Shown here: positions 25,920 through 36,714 of the stretch, piece after piece | Layout: each line of letters starts with the position of its first letter | Numbering within the stretch: position 1 is the stretch's first letter | Assembly (NCBI RefSeq): GCF_014191715.1 | Contig: NZ_JACHWY010000003.1 | Location: forward strand, 662,063-726,062 | DNA from: Litorivivens lipolytica | GTDB lineage: Bacteria; Pseudomonadota; Gammaproteobacteria; Pseudomonadales; Spongiibacteraceae | DNA: 64,000 nt | Direction of reading: 5' to 3' | The notes under the pieces: generated by a model | What the model was told of the DNA's origin: nothing | The model's database searches: none | What the model saw: the letters and a program-made list of their open reading frames with translations, nothing else | Made by a program: the position numbers and the translations under genes

Positions 25920-26291
25920 ATGGGCCAGTTCTTCCTCGCCGCTGCGGCGGTCAGTGGGTTTCTCGCTGTCGCGCTGGGGGCTTTCGGCGCTCACGCGCTG
26001 AAATCAAAACTCAGCGCCGACATGCTGGCCGTGTACGAAACGGCTGTGCAGTATCATTTCTATCACACGCTTGCACTGCTGGCTGTGTCAGTGCTGATGG
26101 TAAACGGTGTGCAGGGGCTGAAACTCAGTGGCATTCTGTTTTTGGTGGGTACGGTGATTTTCAGCTGTGGTCTTTATGCGCTGGCGCTTAGCGGTATCAA
26201 GATTCTGGGGGCGATCACGCCCATTGGCGGCTTGTGCCTGTTGGCGGGCTGGGCGTGTCTGGCCTTTGCGGCGATCAAGGGGCTGTCGTGA
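25920..26291 (+). CDS. DUF423 family inner-membrane protein
   Basis: The 123-residue protein has four membrane helices and the family motif [19 protein letters not shown] near residue 14, then [16 protein letters not shown]. It resembles E. coli YgdD; function is unknown. ATG 25920 is preferred because AAGGG lies upstream and the protein then begins with its first helix; ATG at 25869 would add an untypical extension. Its stop overlaps the trmB start (GTGA). Confidence 0.85.
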   Translation: MGQFFLAAAAVSGFLAVALGAFGAHALKSKLSADMLAVYETAVQYHFYHTLALLAVSVLMVNGVQGLKLSGILFLVGTVIFSCGLYALALSGIKILGAITPIGGLCLLAGWACLAFAAIKGLS

Positions 26292-26998
26292 CTGACGATT
26301 TTACGAATGACAATGAACTGAGCCGCCCACTGCGCCGCATCCGCAGCTTTGTTTTGCGTACCGGCCGTATGACCAAAGGGCAGGAGTTGGCCTTTGAGCA
26401 CTATTGGCCGCAGGCAGGCCTGCAACTGGCTGACGGAATGATTTCTCCTGAAACAGTATTCGGCCGCAGCGCGCCGCTGGTGTTTGAGATTGGCTTTGGT
26501 ATGGGGCAGTCCCTGCTGGAGATGGCCGAGCGCGAATCCGATAAGGATTTTATCGGCGTCGAGGTGCACAAACCCGGCGTCGGCCGCCTGCTCATGGGGA
26601 TGGGCGAAGCGGAACTGAGCAATGTGCGCGCCTACTGCGATGATGCGGTAGAGGTGCTGGAGCAATGCATTCCCGATGGCGCTCTGAGCCGGGTGCAAGT
26701 TTACTTTCCCGATCCCTGGCACAAGAAAAAGCATCACAAGCGCCGTTTGATTCAACCGGGTTTTGTAGCGCTTTTGCGCCGCAAGCTGAAGGCGGGTGGT
26801 GTGCTGCATCTGGCGACGGACTGGGAAAACTACGCCGAGCATATGCTGGAGGTGATGGAAGCCGCGCCAGGTTATCGCAATCAAGCAGGCCAAGGTCAGT
26901 TTTCGCCGCGCCCTGAGTGGCGTCCGCTAACCAAGTTTGAGCAACGTGGCCAGCGCCTCGGTCACGGTGTGTGGGATCTGCTTTACCAAACGGTATAA
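26288..26998 (+). CDS. trmB: tRNA (guanosine(46)-N7)-methyltransferase
   Basis: TrmB forms m7G46 in the variable loop of tRNA. The 236-residue protein has [18 protein letters not shown], the SAM motif [16 protein letters not shown], the [20 protein letters not shown] signature with the catalytic Asp, and the closing [17 protein letters not shown]. The start is GTG 26288, overlapping the DUF423 stop; upstream in-frame ATGs fall inside the neighbour gene. A modest AAGGGG precedes it. Confidence 0.93.
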   Translation: MTDDFTNDNELSRPLRRIRSFVLRTGRMTKGQELAFEHYWPQAGLQLADGMISPETVFGRSAPLVFEIGFGMGQSLLEMAERESDKDFIGVEVHKPGVGRLLMGMGEAELSNVRAYCDDAVEVLEQCIPDGALSRVQVYFPDPWHKKKHHKRRLIQPGFVALLRRKLKAGGVLHLATDWENYAEHMLEVMEAAPGYRNQAGQGQFSPRPEWRPLTKFEQRGQRLGHGVWDLLYQTV

Positions 26999-27051
26999 GC
27001 GGGTCACTGTGTAATGCAGCCATTCGATAATAACAGTAAGAGGAGCACCCT

Positions 27052-27966
27052 ATGAAAGTCCTGAGAACGCCCGACGAATGTTTCGACAACCTGCCGGGCT
27101 ACGACTTTGCGCCTAACTATCTCTCTGTTGATGACGGCGAGGGTGGCGAGTTGAGACTCCACTATCTGGATGAAGGCCCGAAGGGCGCAGACCCAGTGCT
27201 TCTGATGCACGGCGAGCCGAGCTGGTCTTATCTTTACCGGAAAATGATTCCGCCTCTGGTGCAGGCCGGTCACCGGGTGATCGCGCCGGATCTGATCGGA
27301 TTCGGTCGCTCTGACAAGCCGGCCGAACGCAGCGACTACACCTATGCCCGCCATGTGACGTGGATTGAGTCGGCCTTTGATCAACTGAATCTGGAAAACG
27401 TCACGCTGGTTTGTCAGGACTGGGGCGGCCTGATTGGTCTGCGTTTGCTAGCCAGCCGGCCGGATCGTTTTGCCCGTGCGGTGGCGGCCAATACCATGCT
27501 GCCGACGGGCGATCAGGCCCCCGGTGAAGCCTTTATCGCCTGGCAGAAATTTTCCCAGGACGTGCCGGAATTTCCAGTGGGCAAGATCATTGCTGGTGCC
27601 GTGACCTGTGAGTTGCCGCCTGAGGTGGTTGCCGGCTACGACGCGCCTTTTCCCGATGAGAGTTACAAAGCCGGTGCCCGGCAGTTCCCTCTGTTGGTGC
27701 CCACCTCGCCGGATGATCCCGCCAGCGCCGACAACAAAGCTGCCTGGGAGGTGTTGAAGCGTTGGGATAAGCCGTTTCTCACGGCGTTCAGTGATTCAGA
27801 TCCGATTACCGCCGGTGGCGACAAAGTTTTTCAGAAGCTGGTGCCGGGTACTCAGGGTCAAGCTCACACTACCATCAAGCAGGGCGGCCACTTTCTGCAG
27901 GAAGATCAGGGCGAGGCGCTGGCGGCGGTGGTGAACGACTTTATCGCCGCTAACGCGCGTGTCTAA
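27052..27966 (+). CDS. Haloalkane dehalogenase, HLD-I type
   Basis: The 304-residue alpha/beta hydrolase has HGEPSW near residue 53 (oxyanion region), the nucleophile elbow VCQDWGG (Asp123, followed by the halide-binding Trp), the catalytic acid candidate in FSDSDP (Asp250) and the His in GGHF (His280). The nucleophile Asp-Trp pair and HGEPxW are features of DhlA-like subfamily I, which hydrolyse carbon-halogen bonds to alcohols. Related epoxide hydrolases have different motifs. AGAGGAG lies before the ATG. Substrate range is unknown; natural marine halocarbons are plausible. Confidence 0.85.
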   Translation: MKVLRTPDECFDNLPGYDFAPNYLSVDDGEGGELRLHYLDEGPKGADPVLLMHGEPSWSYLYRKMIPPLVQAGHRVIAPDLIGFGRSDKPAERSDYTYARHVTWIESAFDQLNLENVTLVCQDWGGLIGLRLLASRPDRFARAVAANTMLPTGDQAPGEAFIAWQKFSQDVPEFPVGKIIAGAVTCELPPEVVAGYDAPFPDESYKAGARQFPLLVPTSPDDPASADNKAAWEVLKRWDKPFLTAFSDSDPITAGGDKVFQKLVPGTQGQAHTTIKQGGHFLQEDQGEALAAVVNDFIAANARV

Positions 27967-28006
27967 CGGACGGAAAAAGTACCGTTCACGGATTTTACTG
28001 CAAGGC

Positions 28007-28471
28007 TCAACGCCTAGTCGCGTATCGCCGCGGTTGTTCAATGCTCGCTGGAAACGAGGCGACATCGATCAGTGGCTGGCCTTTCGGCAGTAGTCGCCTG
28101 TTAAGGCTGAGCGAGTAATCCTCGAGCGCGGGTTCACCGGCGCCGTCGCGCAGCAGGCGGCCGGCGCTGGTTTCATCGACATAGAGCGGGATTTTGTCGA
28201 GGCCCAGCTGCAGCAGCCAGCGTGCCCGGTGCCGCCCATGACGAATGGAAATCGTGCCGTTGATGCACATATCCATGGTGCCAGCAATAAAAGCCCGCGG
28301 CTGGTGGTTGCGATCGAATTCAAACCAGTGACGCAAACTCTCGCCCCACCAGCGCTCGCAAAAATCCCGGTCGCAACGCCAGCGTCGCTCCAGAAAGTAC
28401 GCATCGACTTGGAAAAGAAAGAGATCCCGCCGGCTGGAGGCGGGAGTGATGCCTAGTTCAGTGATAACCAT
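28007..28471 (-). CDS. Uncharacterised ParB-like domain protein
   Basis: This 154-residue protein was not recognised as a named family. It has the segment TISIRHGRHRARWLLQLGLDKIPLYVD, which resembles the ParB/Srx nucleotide-binding core (GRHR followed by an IPV-type strand), and a W-rich region near residue 40 (RRWRCDRDFCERWWGES). No helix-turn-helix follows, so it is not a partition protein. Start ATG 28471 has GGGGGG before it; an upstream in-frame ATG at 28519 lacks support. It stands alone between the dehalogenase and rep, converging with the former. Confidence 0.55.
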   Translation of the reverse strand: MVITELGITPASSRRDLFLFQVDAYFLERRWRCDRDFCERWWGESLRHWFEFDRNHQPRAFIAGTMDMCINGTISIRHGRHRARWLLQLGLDKIPLYVDETSAGRLLRDGAGEPALEDYSLSLNRRLLPKGQPLIDVASFPASIEQPRRYATRR

Positions 28472-28647
28472 AATTGCGCCCCCCTTGGCCGTTGCAAACT
28501 TGCATCGTGCAGGAATCACTGTCGCGCCGTGAGTGAGGAAAGGCGAGGAAATTGTGCGCAGTTTTGGGCTTGCTTTTGCTCTTGCCTTCGCGACTGACCT
28601 AGAGAGTTAGTGAAAAACCTTCGAATTCAGTCGTTTAGGAAAGCGTG

Positions 28648-30651
28648 TTAACCAAAAAGGTTTTTCAGGCTGGCCAGCGTTTCGTTGCCGCGTTTCTGAT
28701 TGGCTTCGGGGGAAGCGTCACCCCGGCCTTCCCACTCCAGGTCTTCTTGCGGCAATTCGCTGAGAAAGCGGCTGGGGTCGCAAGTCTGCATTTCGCCAAA
28801 GGATTTTCGCTTGGCGCAGTAGGTCAGCGTCAGGGTGCGCTTGGCGCGAGTAATGCCCACGTAGCAGAGCCGTCTTTCTTCGTCGATGGTGTCGGCGTCG
28901 AGACTATTCTGGTGAGGCAGAATACCTTCTTCCATACCGATTACGTAAACGTGGGGATACTCGAGTCCCTTGGAGGCGTGCAGGGTCATCAGCTGCACCT
29001 GATCGGCACTTTCCTGTTCGTCCTCCTGACGTTCCAGCATATCGCGCAATACCAGTTTCGTTATGGCGCCTTCGATATCGGTATCGTCGTCTTTATCCAA
29101 ACTCTTTTTGAGAGAGTCGACCAGCACAAACACATTGGCCATACGTTTTTCGGCTACGGCCGGCGACGAGCTGTTTTGCATCAGCCAATCCAGATAATCG
29201 ATATCGCGCAACAATTGGCGGATGGCTTCGATCGGATCGTCTTCGTAGCAACGGCGCCGCAGCCTCTCCAGCCACTGGGTAAATTCGCGCAGGCGCTGCA
29301 CGCCGGCGGCGGGCAAGTGCGATTCCAAACCGAGTTCTTCACAGGCGCTGTACATAGCTACGCCGCGCTTGGTGGCGTAACGGCCGAGTGCCTCCAAGGT
29401 GCTGGTGCCAATCTTGCGGCGGGGCACGTTCACAATGCGCAGAAAGGCATTGTCGTCGTCCGGGTTGATGAGCAGGCGTAGGTAGGCCATCACATCCTTG
29501 ATTTCGTTGCGCGCGAAAAAGGAAGTGCCGCCGCTGAGTTTATACGGCACCTGGTGGGCCTGCAATTTCAGTTCTAGCAGTCTCGCTTGGTGGTTGCCGC
29601 GATACAGCACTGCATAGTCACCGAAGCGGGTGGCGCTGCGCAGTTTGTGATCGAGTATCTCTGTGACCACGCGTTCGCATTCGGCGTCTTCATTCGGGCA
29701 TTTGATCACCCGAATGGGATCGCCGTAGCCCAGCTCACTCCACAGGGCCTTGTCGAAGAGGTGAGGATTATTGGCGATGACCGTGTTGGCTGCCTTCAGA
29801 ATGCGGGCGGTGGAGCGGTAGTTCTGTTCCAGTTTGACGATTTTGAGATGGGGGTAGTCCTGTTGCAGCTGGCCAAGGTTTTCCGGCCGGGCACCGCGCC
29901 AGGCGTAAATGGATTGGTCATCGTCGCCCACAACGGTCAGCGCAGCGCGCACGCCGACGAGTTTCTTCACCAATTCATACTGGGCGCCGTTGGTATCCTG
30001 ATACTCGTCCACCAGCATGTAGCGCACTTTCTGCTGCCATTTTTCCAGCACCTCCGGGTAGTCCCGGAGCAGTTTTACCGGCAGCAAAATGAGGTCGTCG
30101 AAATCCAGCGCGTTATAGGCTTTCAGCGCCTGCTGGTAGCGCAGGTAGGCTTGTGAGCAGAGAATATCTGCCGGGCCCTCGGCATTGGCGATGGCCTGTT
30201 CCGGTTCGATCAGATCGTTTTTCCAATCGGAAATGGTGCGCTGAATATGATCGACCTGATCTCCGTCGCTGCCGTGCTGCTGAATTAAGAGATCCTTCAA
30301 CAAGGCCTGGCAGTCCTGCTGATCAAAAATTGAAAAACCGGATTTGTAACCCAGGGTTTTGTATTCGCTGCGCAGAATATTCAAGCCGAGAGTGTGAAAG
30401 GTCGAGATATTCAGCCCCTTGCCGGAACCGCCGGGCAGCAGGCTGGTGATTCGTTCGCGCATCTCCCGCGCCGCCTTGTTGGTAAAGGTCACGGCGGTGA
30501 TGTACTTGGCGTCGATACCACACTTGTCCACCAGGTAGGCGATCTTGCGCGTAATCACGCTGGTCTTGCCGCTGCCGGCACCGGCGAGTACCAGCAGGGG
30601 GCCGTCGATGTAGTGAACGGCTTCGCGTTGGCGGGGGTTAAGTTGGCTCAC
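28648..30651 (-). CDS. rep: ATP-dependent DNA helicase Rep
   Basis: Rep is a 3'-5' superfamily 1A helicase that clears proteins ahead of the replication fork. The 667-residue protein has LNPRQREAV (Q motif), Walker A AGAGSGKT, YMLVDEYQDTNGAQYELV (II), VVGDDDQSIYAWRGA (III), EQNYRST (IV), LMTLHASKGLEYPHVYVIG (V) and LCYVGITRAKRTL (VI). The start is GTG 30651, which gives the E. coli length and MSQLN start. The ATG at 30720 overlaps a TAGAAT -10-like box at 30719-30724 and lies in the probable promoter. Confidence 0.92.
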   Translation of the reverse strand: MSQLNPRQREAVHYIDGPLLVLAGAGSGKTSVITRKIAYLVDKCGIDAKYITAVTFTNKAAREMRERITSLLPGGSGKGLNISTFHTLGLNILRSEYKTLGYKSGFSIFDQQDCQALLKDLLIQQHGSDGDQVDHIQRTISDWKNDLIEPEQAIANAEGPADILCSQAYLRYQQALKAYNALDFDDLILLPVKLLRDYPEVLEKWQQKVRYMLVDEYQDTNGAQYELVKKLVGVRAALTVVGDDDQSIYAWRGARPENLGQLQQDYPHLKIVKLEQNYRSTARILKAANTVIANNPHLFDKALWSELGYGDPIRVIKCPNEDAECERVVTEILDHKLRSATRFGDYAVLYRGNHQARLLELKLQAHQVPYKLSGGTSFFARNEIKDVMAYLRLLINPDDDNAFLRIVNVPRRKIGTSTLEALGRYATKRGVAMYSACEELGLESHLPAAGVQRLREFTQWLERLRRRCYEDDPIEAIRQLLRDIDYLDWLMQNSSSPAVAEKRMANVFVLVDSLKKSLDKDDDTDIEGAITKLVLRDMLERQEDEQESADQVQLMTLHASKGLEYPHVYVIGMEEGILPHQNSLDADTIDEERRLCYVGITRAKRTLTLTYCAKRKSFGEMQTCDPSRFLSELPQEDLEWEGRGDASPEANQKRGNETLASLKNLFG

Positions 30652-30769
30652 GTCAGTTTGCGGGTCCGGTGTTTCTGTTCGCGAGCCGGGCTCGCGAAGC
30701 GGTGTTCTGAAAACGGGCATTCTAGCAGCAGCCCTTCCGGGCTGTCGCCGCTTGAATTTTGTCTGCTGT

Positions 30770-32257
30770 TCAGGCTGGCATCTGGCGGTAGGTGAGGGCT
30801 TCGCTCAGATGTTTGAGGCTGATGGATGCGGCACCTTCCAGATCGGCCAGTGTGCGCGCCACCTTGATGATGCGATGTTGAGCGCGGGGAGATAGCCCGA
30901 GTCGGGCTTCGGCCTTGCCCAGCAAATCACGACTGTTCGAATCGAGTGGGCAAAATTCTCGCAGACCGCTGGCGTCGAGCTGGGCATTGCAGCAGCCTGC
31001 GCGCTGAAACTGCCGCTCTCTGGCTGCGCTCACCCGCGAGGCGATGAGCTCGGAGGATTCTTCTTGAGTAGTATTCTGCAGGCTGCCGGGCGGCAAGCGC
31101 GGTACGTGGACAAATAAATCAATGCGATCCAGCAGCGGCCCGGAAATGCGATTGCGATAACGCCGCACCTGATCAGGTGTGCAGCGGCATTCGTGGAGCG
31201 GATCGTTGTGATAGCCGCAGGGGCAGGGGTTCATTGCAGCCAGCAACTGGAATCGAGCAGGGTATCGGATTTTGCGATTGGCGCGGGCGATGGTGATTTC
31301 ACCGGCTTCCAATGGTTCACGCAGCACGTCCAGGACTTTGCGCGGATACTCCGGCAATTCATCGAGAAACAGCACGCCGCCGTGGGCAAGCGAGACTTCG
31401 CCGGGACAGGCGTGACTGCCACCGCCGACCAGCGACACCGCCGAGGCGGTGTGATGAGGTGAGCGGAAGGGGCGGTTCGCGCGGTAATTGACGGGGTTTC
31501 CCGCGACCGAATGAATGGCGCTGGATTCCAGCAGTTCCTGCCGCGTTAGCGGTGGCAGGATGGACGGCAGGCGCGAGGCAATCAGAGTTTTGCCAGTGCC
31601 GGGCGGTCCGCTGAACAAGAGATTGTGAGCACCAGCGGCGGCGATTTCCAGAGCCCGCTTGGCGCCGTGCTGACCGATGATGTCCGCAAAATCTCCTGTG
31701 CTACCGTTTTCCGTTTCGGTGCGCTCGGGAATGGTGCTCGGGTCGGCTTCCCCCTGCAGCAGGGCCACGGTTTGGCCGAGGTTGTCGACGGCGCGCAGGG
31801 TTGCGCTGACAAAGTGCTGGATTTCAGCCGCGTTGGCCGTGGGCAGAATCAGTTTGCGACCGGCGCTTTCACATTGCATGGCGGCGGGCAGGCTGGCGTC
31901 GATGCGCCTCAGTTCACTGGTCAGACCCAACTCGCCGATAAACTCAAAGTGATCCAGTGCCTCGCATTTGAGCTGATCGCTGGCGGCGAGAATGCCGATG
32001 GCAATGGGCAAGTCAAAGCGGCTGCCCTCTTTCGGGATATCGGCGGGGGCGAGATTAACGGTCATGCGCCGGGCGGGAAATTCAAAGCCTGCGTTAAGCA
32101 GGGCTGAGCGCACGCGCTCGCGGCTTTCGCGAACGGAGGCTTCCGGCAAGCCGACAATATTGAAGGCGGGTAAACCGTTGGAGAGATGAACTTCGATGGT
32201 AATCAGGGGGGCATCGATACCAATGCGGGCACGACTGTAAACCAGAGCAAAGTGCAT
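30770..32257 (-). CDS. comM: ComM/YifB-family AAA+ helicase
   Basis: The 495-residue protein has the N-terminal subdomain (AIVYSRARIGIDAPLITIEV style), a Mg-chelatase-type AAA+ core with Walker A FSGPPGTGKTL, FRSPHHTASAVSLVGGG, HGGVLFLDELPEY (Walker B), a zinc-binding CPCGYHND...CRC motif, and a C-terminal Mg_chelatase_C region. In naturally competent bacteria ComM is a hexameric helicase that extends heteroduplex during transformation. Length is typical. Nearby ubiK is divergent from the glycine-rich gene. Confidence 0.92.
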   Translation of the reverse strand: MHFALVYSRARIGIDAPLITIEVHLSNGLPAFNIVGLPEASVRESRERVRSALLNAGFEFPARRMTVNLAPADIPKEGSRFDLPIAIGILAASDQLKCEALDHFEFIGELGLTSELRRIDASLPAAMQCESAGRKLILPTANAAEIQHFVSATLRAVDNLGQTVALLQGEADPSTIPERTETENGSTGDFADIIGQHGAKRALEIAAAGAHNLLFSGPPGTGKTLIASRLPSILPPLTRQELLESSAIHSVAGNPVNYRANRPFRSPHHTASAVSLVGGGSHACPGEVSLAHGGVLFLDELPEYPRKVLDVLREPLEAGEITIARANRKIRYPARFQLLAAMNPCPCGYHNDPLHECRCTPDQVRRYRNRISGPLLDRIDLFVHVPRLPPGSLQNTTQEESSELIASRVSAARERQFQRAGCCNAQLDASGLREFCPLDSNSRDLLGKAEARLGLSPRAQHRIIKVARTLADLEGAASISLKHLSEALTYRQMPA

Positions 32258-32309
32258 GGGGCCATCCTTGGTGTATGACCTTTCCTATCCTGCGGAAAGG
32301 CCGTGTTCT

Positions 32310-32558
32310 TTATTGTTTGTTGTCAGCGTCGACCAGTGCCTGTAACTCTGACAGTTGTTGTTCCAGTGATTGCAGTTTTTCCCGTGTACGCAGCAGCACC
32401 GCGGCCTGAGCGTCAAATTCATCGCGGGTAACCAGATCCATACGCGACAGGGCGCCCTGAACCAATACGCGCAGTTTCGCTTCAATATCCTGCGGCGCTT
32501 CACCGGCGAGACGGCTGGCCTGTTGTACCAGTTGTTCAATCATTTCCAATCGGGACAT
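32310..32558 (-). CDS. ubiK: Ubiquinone biosynthesis accessory factor UbiK (YqiC)
   Basis: This 82-residue protein is a membrane-fusogenic, coiled-coil factor for aerobic ubiquinone synthesis, working with UbiJ. It has the family sequence VTRDEFDAQAAVLLRTREKL around residues 41-60 and a C-terminal leucine zipper (LQSLEQQLSELQ). The ATG 32558 is preceded by AGGA. Longer in-frame extensions reach through the divergent promoter region and are not credible. Confidence 0.9.
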   Translation of the reverse strand: MSRLEMIEQLVQQASRLAGEAPQDIEAKLRVLVQGALSRMDLVTRDEFDAQAAVLLRTREKLQSLEQQLSELQALVDADNKQ

Positions 32559-32657
32559 GAGCTTCCTGTGGCGTGTTGTCTGCGTGAGTGGTCTGCCTGT
32601 TTTCGATGCGCAGTTTAGCGTACATTGAGCGCCAATGTAGAGCGATGGGGTAAACAG

Positions 32658-33635
32658 GTGATCAAGACAGTTGTGACAGAACTGCGCGGCGCGCTCCGGG
32701 TATCGGCGGCGGTAGCCTCCTTGCTGGCAGCGCCTTTGATAGCGGCGCCGGCCATAGCGCAACAGAAAACGGTAGCGGCGGGCGAAACTTGGCTGATCAC
32801 GTCCGAGCAGAAAGTTACGCTGGATCAGCTGACGATCGGTGACGGTGCCCGGATTGAATTTGCCGACAACGTAGAGAACTGGGCGCTGTCAGTAAAGCGT
32901 GCCCGTATTGGCCGCGATGTGGTGATTGATGGCCGCGGTGCGAGCGGCGAGCCGGGAGCGCCGGGCGAGGGTTTCACCGAGCCGGCCAGGGTTTGTGACG
33001 ATGGTAAAAATGGTCTCGCGGGTGGCCAGGGCGGAATGGGCGGTTCAGGGGTGAACCTGTCCCTCAGCCTGGGTATCGCGGAGATCGGGTCGCTTACTGT
33101 GGCAACTGACGGTGGTGCCGGTGGTGCCGGCGGTGTCGGCGGTGCCGGTCAGCATGGTGGGGATATCAATAAGTGTCGCGGTGGCGCGGGCGGTGATGGC
33201 GGCGCCGGTGGTACCGGCGGGCCGGGCGGTGCCGCGGGTGACCTCACCTTGGTGTATCGCCCGCTCGGGTCCCTTGATACCACCGATATCCTGCGTGCCA
33301 TGAAACTGTCCTCTGCCGGTGGTGAAGGGGGCAAAGGAGGCAGCGGCGGTGTCGGTGGTGGTGGCGTTGAAGGCCGTTATATGAAGGGCAGCTTTGGCGG
33401 CAATAAAAAATGGCTGGCGGGCGGTGAAGCCGGTGCAGTGGGTGATAAAGGGGCCAGTGGTGAAAGTGGTCCGTCCCGCAACCCTATCGTGCAGCTGGAT
33501 GGCGCTGCTCAAAGTTTGCGCGCACCAGCGGTTGGCGCTAGAGTAGAACCCACATCGCGCCTTAAGCAGCTGGAACAGCGTATCGAGGCTCTCGAGAAGA
33601 GGCTTCGGGCACTGGAGCAGAAGGCGCAGCCCTAA
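32658..33635 (+). CDS. Exported glycine-rich protein with collagen-like repeats and C-terminal coiled coil
   Basis: This protein of about 325 residues is not assigned to a family. It has a signal peptide (hydrophobic VAASLLAAPLIAAPAIA-like stretch cut after AIAQ), a short beta-rich segment, then two glycine-rich blocks (about residues 90-215 and 230-280) full of GGxGG and GxPGxxG repeats such as GGAGGDGGAGGTGGPGGAAG. It ends in a heptad-type coiled coil (RLKQLEQRIEALEKRLRALE). It is probably secreted or surface-anchored and multimeric. Start GTG 32658 is chosen because GGGG precedes it; the TTG at 32625 is an alternative. Confidence 0.65.
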   Translation: MIKTVVTELRGALRVSAAVASLLAAPLIAAPAIAQQKTVAAGETWLITSEQKVTLDQLTIGDGARIEFADNVENWALSVKRARIGRDVVIDGRGASGEPGAPGEGFTEPARVCDDGKNGLAGGQGGMGGSGVNLSLSLGIAEIGSLTVATDGGAGGAGGVGGAGQHGGDINKCRGGAGGDGGAGGTGGPGGAAGDLTLVYRPLGSLDTTDILRAMKLSSAGGEGGKGGSGGVGGGGVEGRYMKGSFGGNKKWLAGGEAGAVGDKGASGESGPSRNPIVQLDGAAQSLRAPAVGARVEPTSRLKQLEQRIEALEKRLRALEQKAQP

Positions 33636-33750
33636 CAGCAATCGTCCTGGCAGTTTCTAAAAGAACAGGCGCTCATAACAATAAACAGAGCAAGAACAGG
33701 AGCCGCAATTCAGGGACTGAGCGTTACAGCTAACTGACTGAATCTTCAAA

Positions 33751-33769
33751 GCGCACCGATGTGGTGCGC
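33751..33769. promoter_or_regulatory. Candidate NtrC binding site
   Basis: GCACC (33753-33757), 5 bp, GGTGC (33763-33767), flanked by GC on both sides, equals the NtrC consensus seen at glnA (GCACC-N5-GGTGC). It lies about 310 bp upstream of the -24/-12 promoter, a workable distance for a sigma54 enhancer. A weaker half-matching copy is at about 33950-33966. The rest of 33636-34040 has no gene that I can support. Confidence 0.6.
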
Positions 33770-34043
33770 ACATCTGGCCCGGTGCTACATTTGCGGCCAG
33801 CCTCTTAGGTGGTCCTCGGGCTGCCGTAGGTTTCTCTCCTCTGAAATTAGCCATAAAATCTATATATTTCATTATCTTAATAAAACTTTCTCAGGTTTTG
33901 TCTAGATTTCACTTGCCTTTTGTTCTAACTTGGTGCGTCAGGGGAGAAATGCACCTAAATTGGCCATGCTGTTCGAGGGCAGATTTCCCCTGTTTCGGCG
34001 GGATTCTCAATAACGCATTGAAAATATTGAGAAAACTTTAAGT

Positions 34044-34060
34044 TGGCACGAGCTATGCTA
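34044..34060 (+). promoter_or_regulatory. Sigma54 (RpoN) -24/-12 promoter
   Basis: TTGGCACG, 4 bp, ATGCT: GG at 34046-34047 and GC at 34058-34059 are exactly 12 bp apart, matching TGGCACG-N4-TTGCW with one mismatch. Transcription should start near 34071 and run into the porin gene, with a 5' leader of roughly 58 bases. Confidence 0.72.
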
Positions 34061-34128
34061 TATCGGGTCACAACAAAGGCTCGCCGTAAGTGCTAGCACA
34101 TTAAAAAACCAAACGTGGAGAAACACAC

Positions 34129-34863
34129 ATGAAGAAAGTCAAAACTGTACTGGCTACAAGCGCTGCTGCAGCAGCGATTGCTCTGGGGTCCACTCCTGCT
34201 ATGGCAGAACTGGAAGCCAGCGTTGCCGTTTCCAACATCTATGTATTCCGTGGCGTGGATCAGAACGCTGGTGACGGCGCCGTATCTGGCGATCTGGTCT
34301 ACAGCCACAGCTCTGGTTTGTACGCGGGTGTCTGGGCTTCGAGCGCAGCAGGCAACGGTGGTGAAATCGACACCTTTGCTGGCTGGAGCGGAAGCTTCGG
34401 TGATCTGGGTGTAGACGTTGGTCTGCTGAACTACTACTACCCTGGCGCGAACCAGTTTGATAGCTGGTTGAGCGATCTGACTGAAGCCTACCTCGGCCTG
34501 AGCTTTGCGGGTGCCGAGCTGTACTACTACGACAACGTAACCGGCAACAACGGCTTCAATGCACTGTCGGATGACGGCTTCACCTACACCACTCTGTCTT
34601 ACAGCATGGGACAATTTTCTGCCCTGCTGGGTATGGCTGACGGTGAAGAAGAGCAAGGTGCGGAGCACGACAACGACTACATGCACCTGGATCTGACTTA
34701 CGCTTTCAATGACAACCTGAGCTTCACTGTGAGCAAGATCGTAGATGCTGACGACGAACTCTTGGGCAAGAAAGCCACTGTAGGCAGCACTGCCAAAGGT
34801 CTGAACTACACCCTTGATGACGACGCGCTGTTTGTTGTAACCCTCAGCCTGCCTATCAAGTAA
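34129..34863 (+). CDS. TorF-family putative porin
   Basis: The 244-residue protein has a signal peptide with cleavage after AMA (residue 26), then SVAVSNIYVFRGVDQN and the Gcw_chp/TIGR02001 pattern of alternating strands ending in LFVVTLSLPIK, as for an outer-membrane beta-barrel. It probably allows uptake of a nitrogen compound: a sigma54 promoter precedes it and glnK-amtB follow. The AT-biased leader and GGAG before the ATG fit good expression. Substrate unknown. Confidence 0.8.
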   Translation: MKKVKTVLATSAAAAAIALGSTPAMAELEASVAVSNIYVFRGVDQNAGDGAVSGDLVYSHSSGLYAGVWASSAAGNGGEIDTFAGWSGSFGDLGVDVGLLNYYYPGANQFDSWLSDLTEAYLGLSFAGAELYYYDNVTGNNGFNALSDDGFTYTTLSYSMGQFSALLGMADGEEEQGAEHDNDYMHLDLTYAFNDNLSFTVSKIVDADDELLGKKATVGSTAKGLNYTLDDDALFVVTLSLPIK

Positions 34864-34871
34864 GTACCATC

Positions 34872-34894
34872 CCGGCCGGCACTTCGCCGGCCGG
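34872..34894 (+). terminator. Hairpin after the porin gene
   Basis: A perfect 9-bp stem CCGGCCGGC/GCCGGCCGG with loop ACTTC. It lacks a T-run (ATTTAACC follows), so it may only slow or partly terminate, allowing read-through into glnK, or it may stabilise the porin mRNA end. Confidence 0.5.
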
Positions 34895-34900
34895 ATTTAA

Positions 34901-35302
<402 letters not shown>

Positions 35303-35415
35303 GAATTAGGGGCAAGCTCATTGCCGGTTTTCACTCATAAAGAGTTGGGCCGGTACGGATTCGGACTTTGGCAGAAGGCCGGAACCCCCAACAAGCCTGC
35401 GAGGTTTATTTAATC

Positions 35416-36657
<1,242 letters not shown>

Positions 36658-36680
36658 GTCTCCCCCTGCTGGTGAATGCC

Positions 36681-36704
36681 AAGGCGCCTTCGGGCGCCTT
36701 TTTT
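36681..36704 (+). terminator. Rho-independent terminator of glnK-amtB
   Basis: AAGGCGCC, loop TTCG, GGCGCCTT followed directly by TTTT. A strong tetraloop hairpin with T-run 24 bp after the amtB stop. Confidence 0.9.
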
Positions 36705-36714
36705 GTTTCTGGTT

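Noticed and set aside
28645..29481. 278-codon rightward frame opposite rep
   Set aside because: Antisense to a complete helicase with all motifs; no ribosome-binding site or family resemblance.
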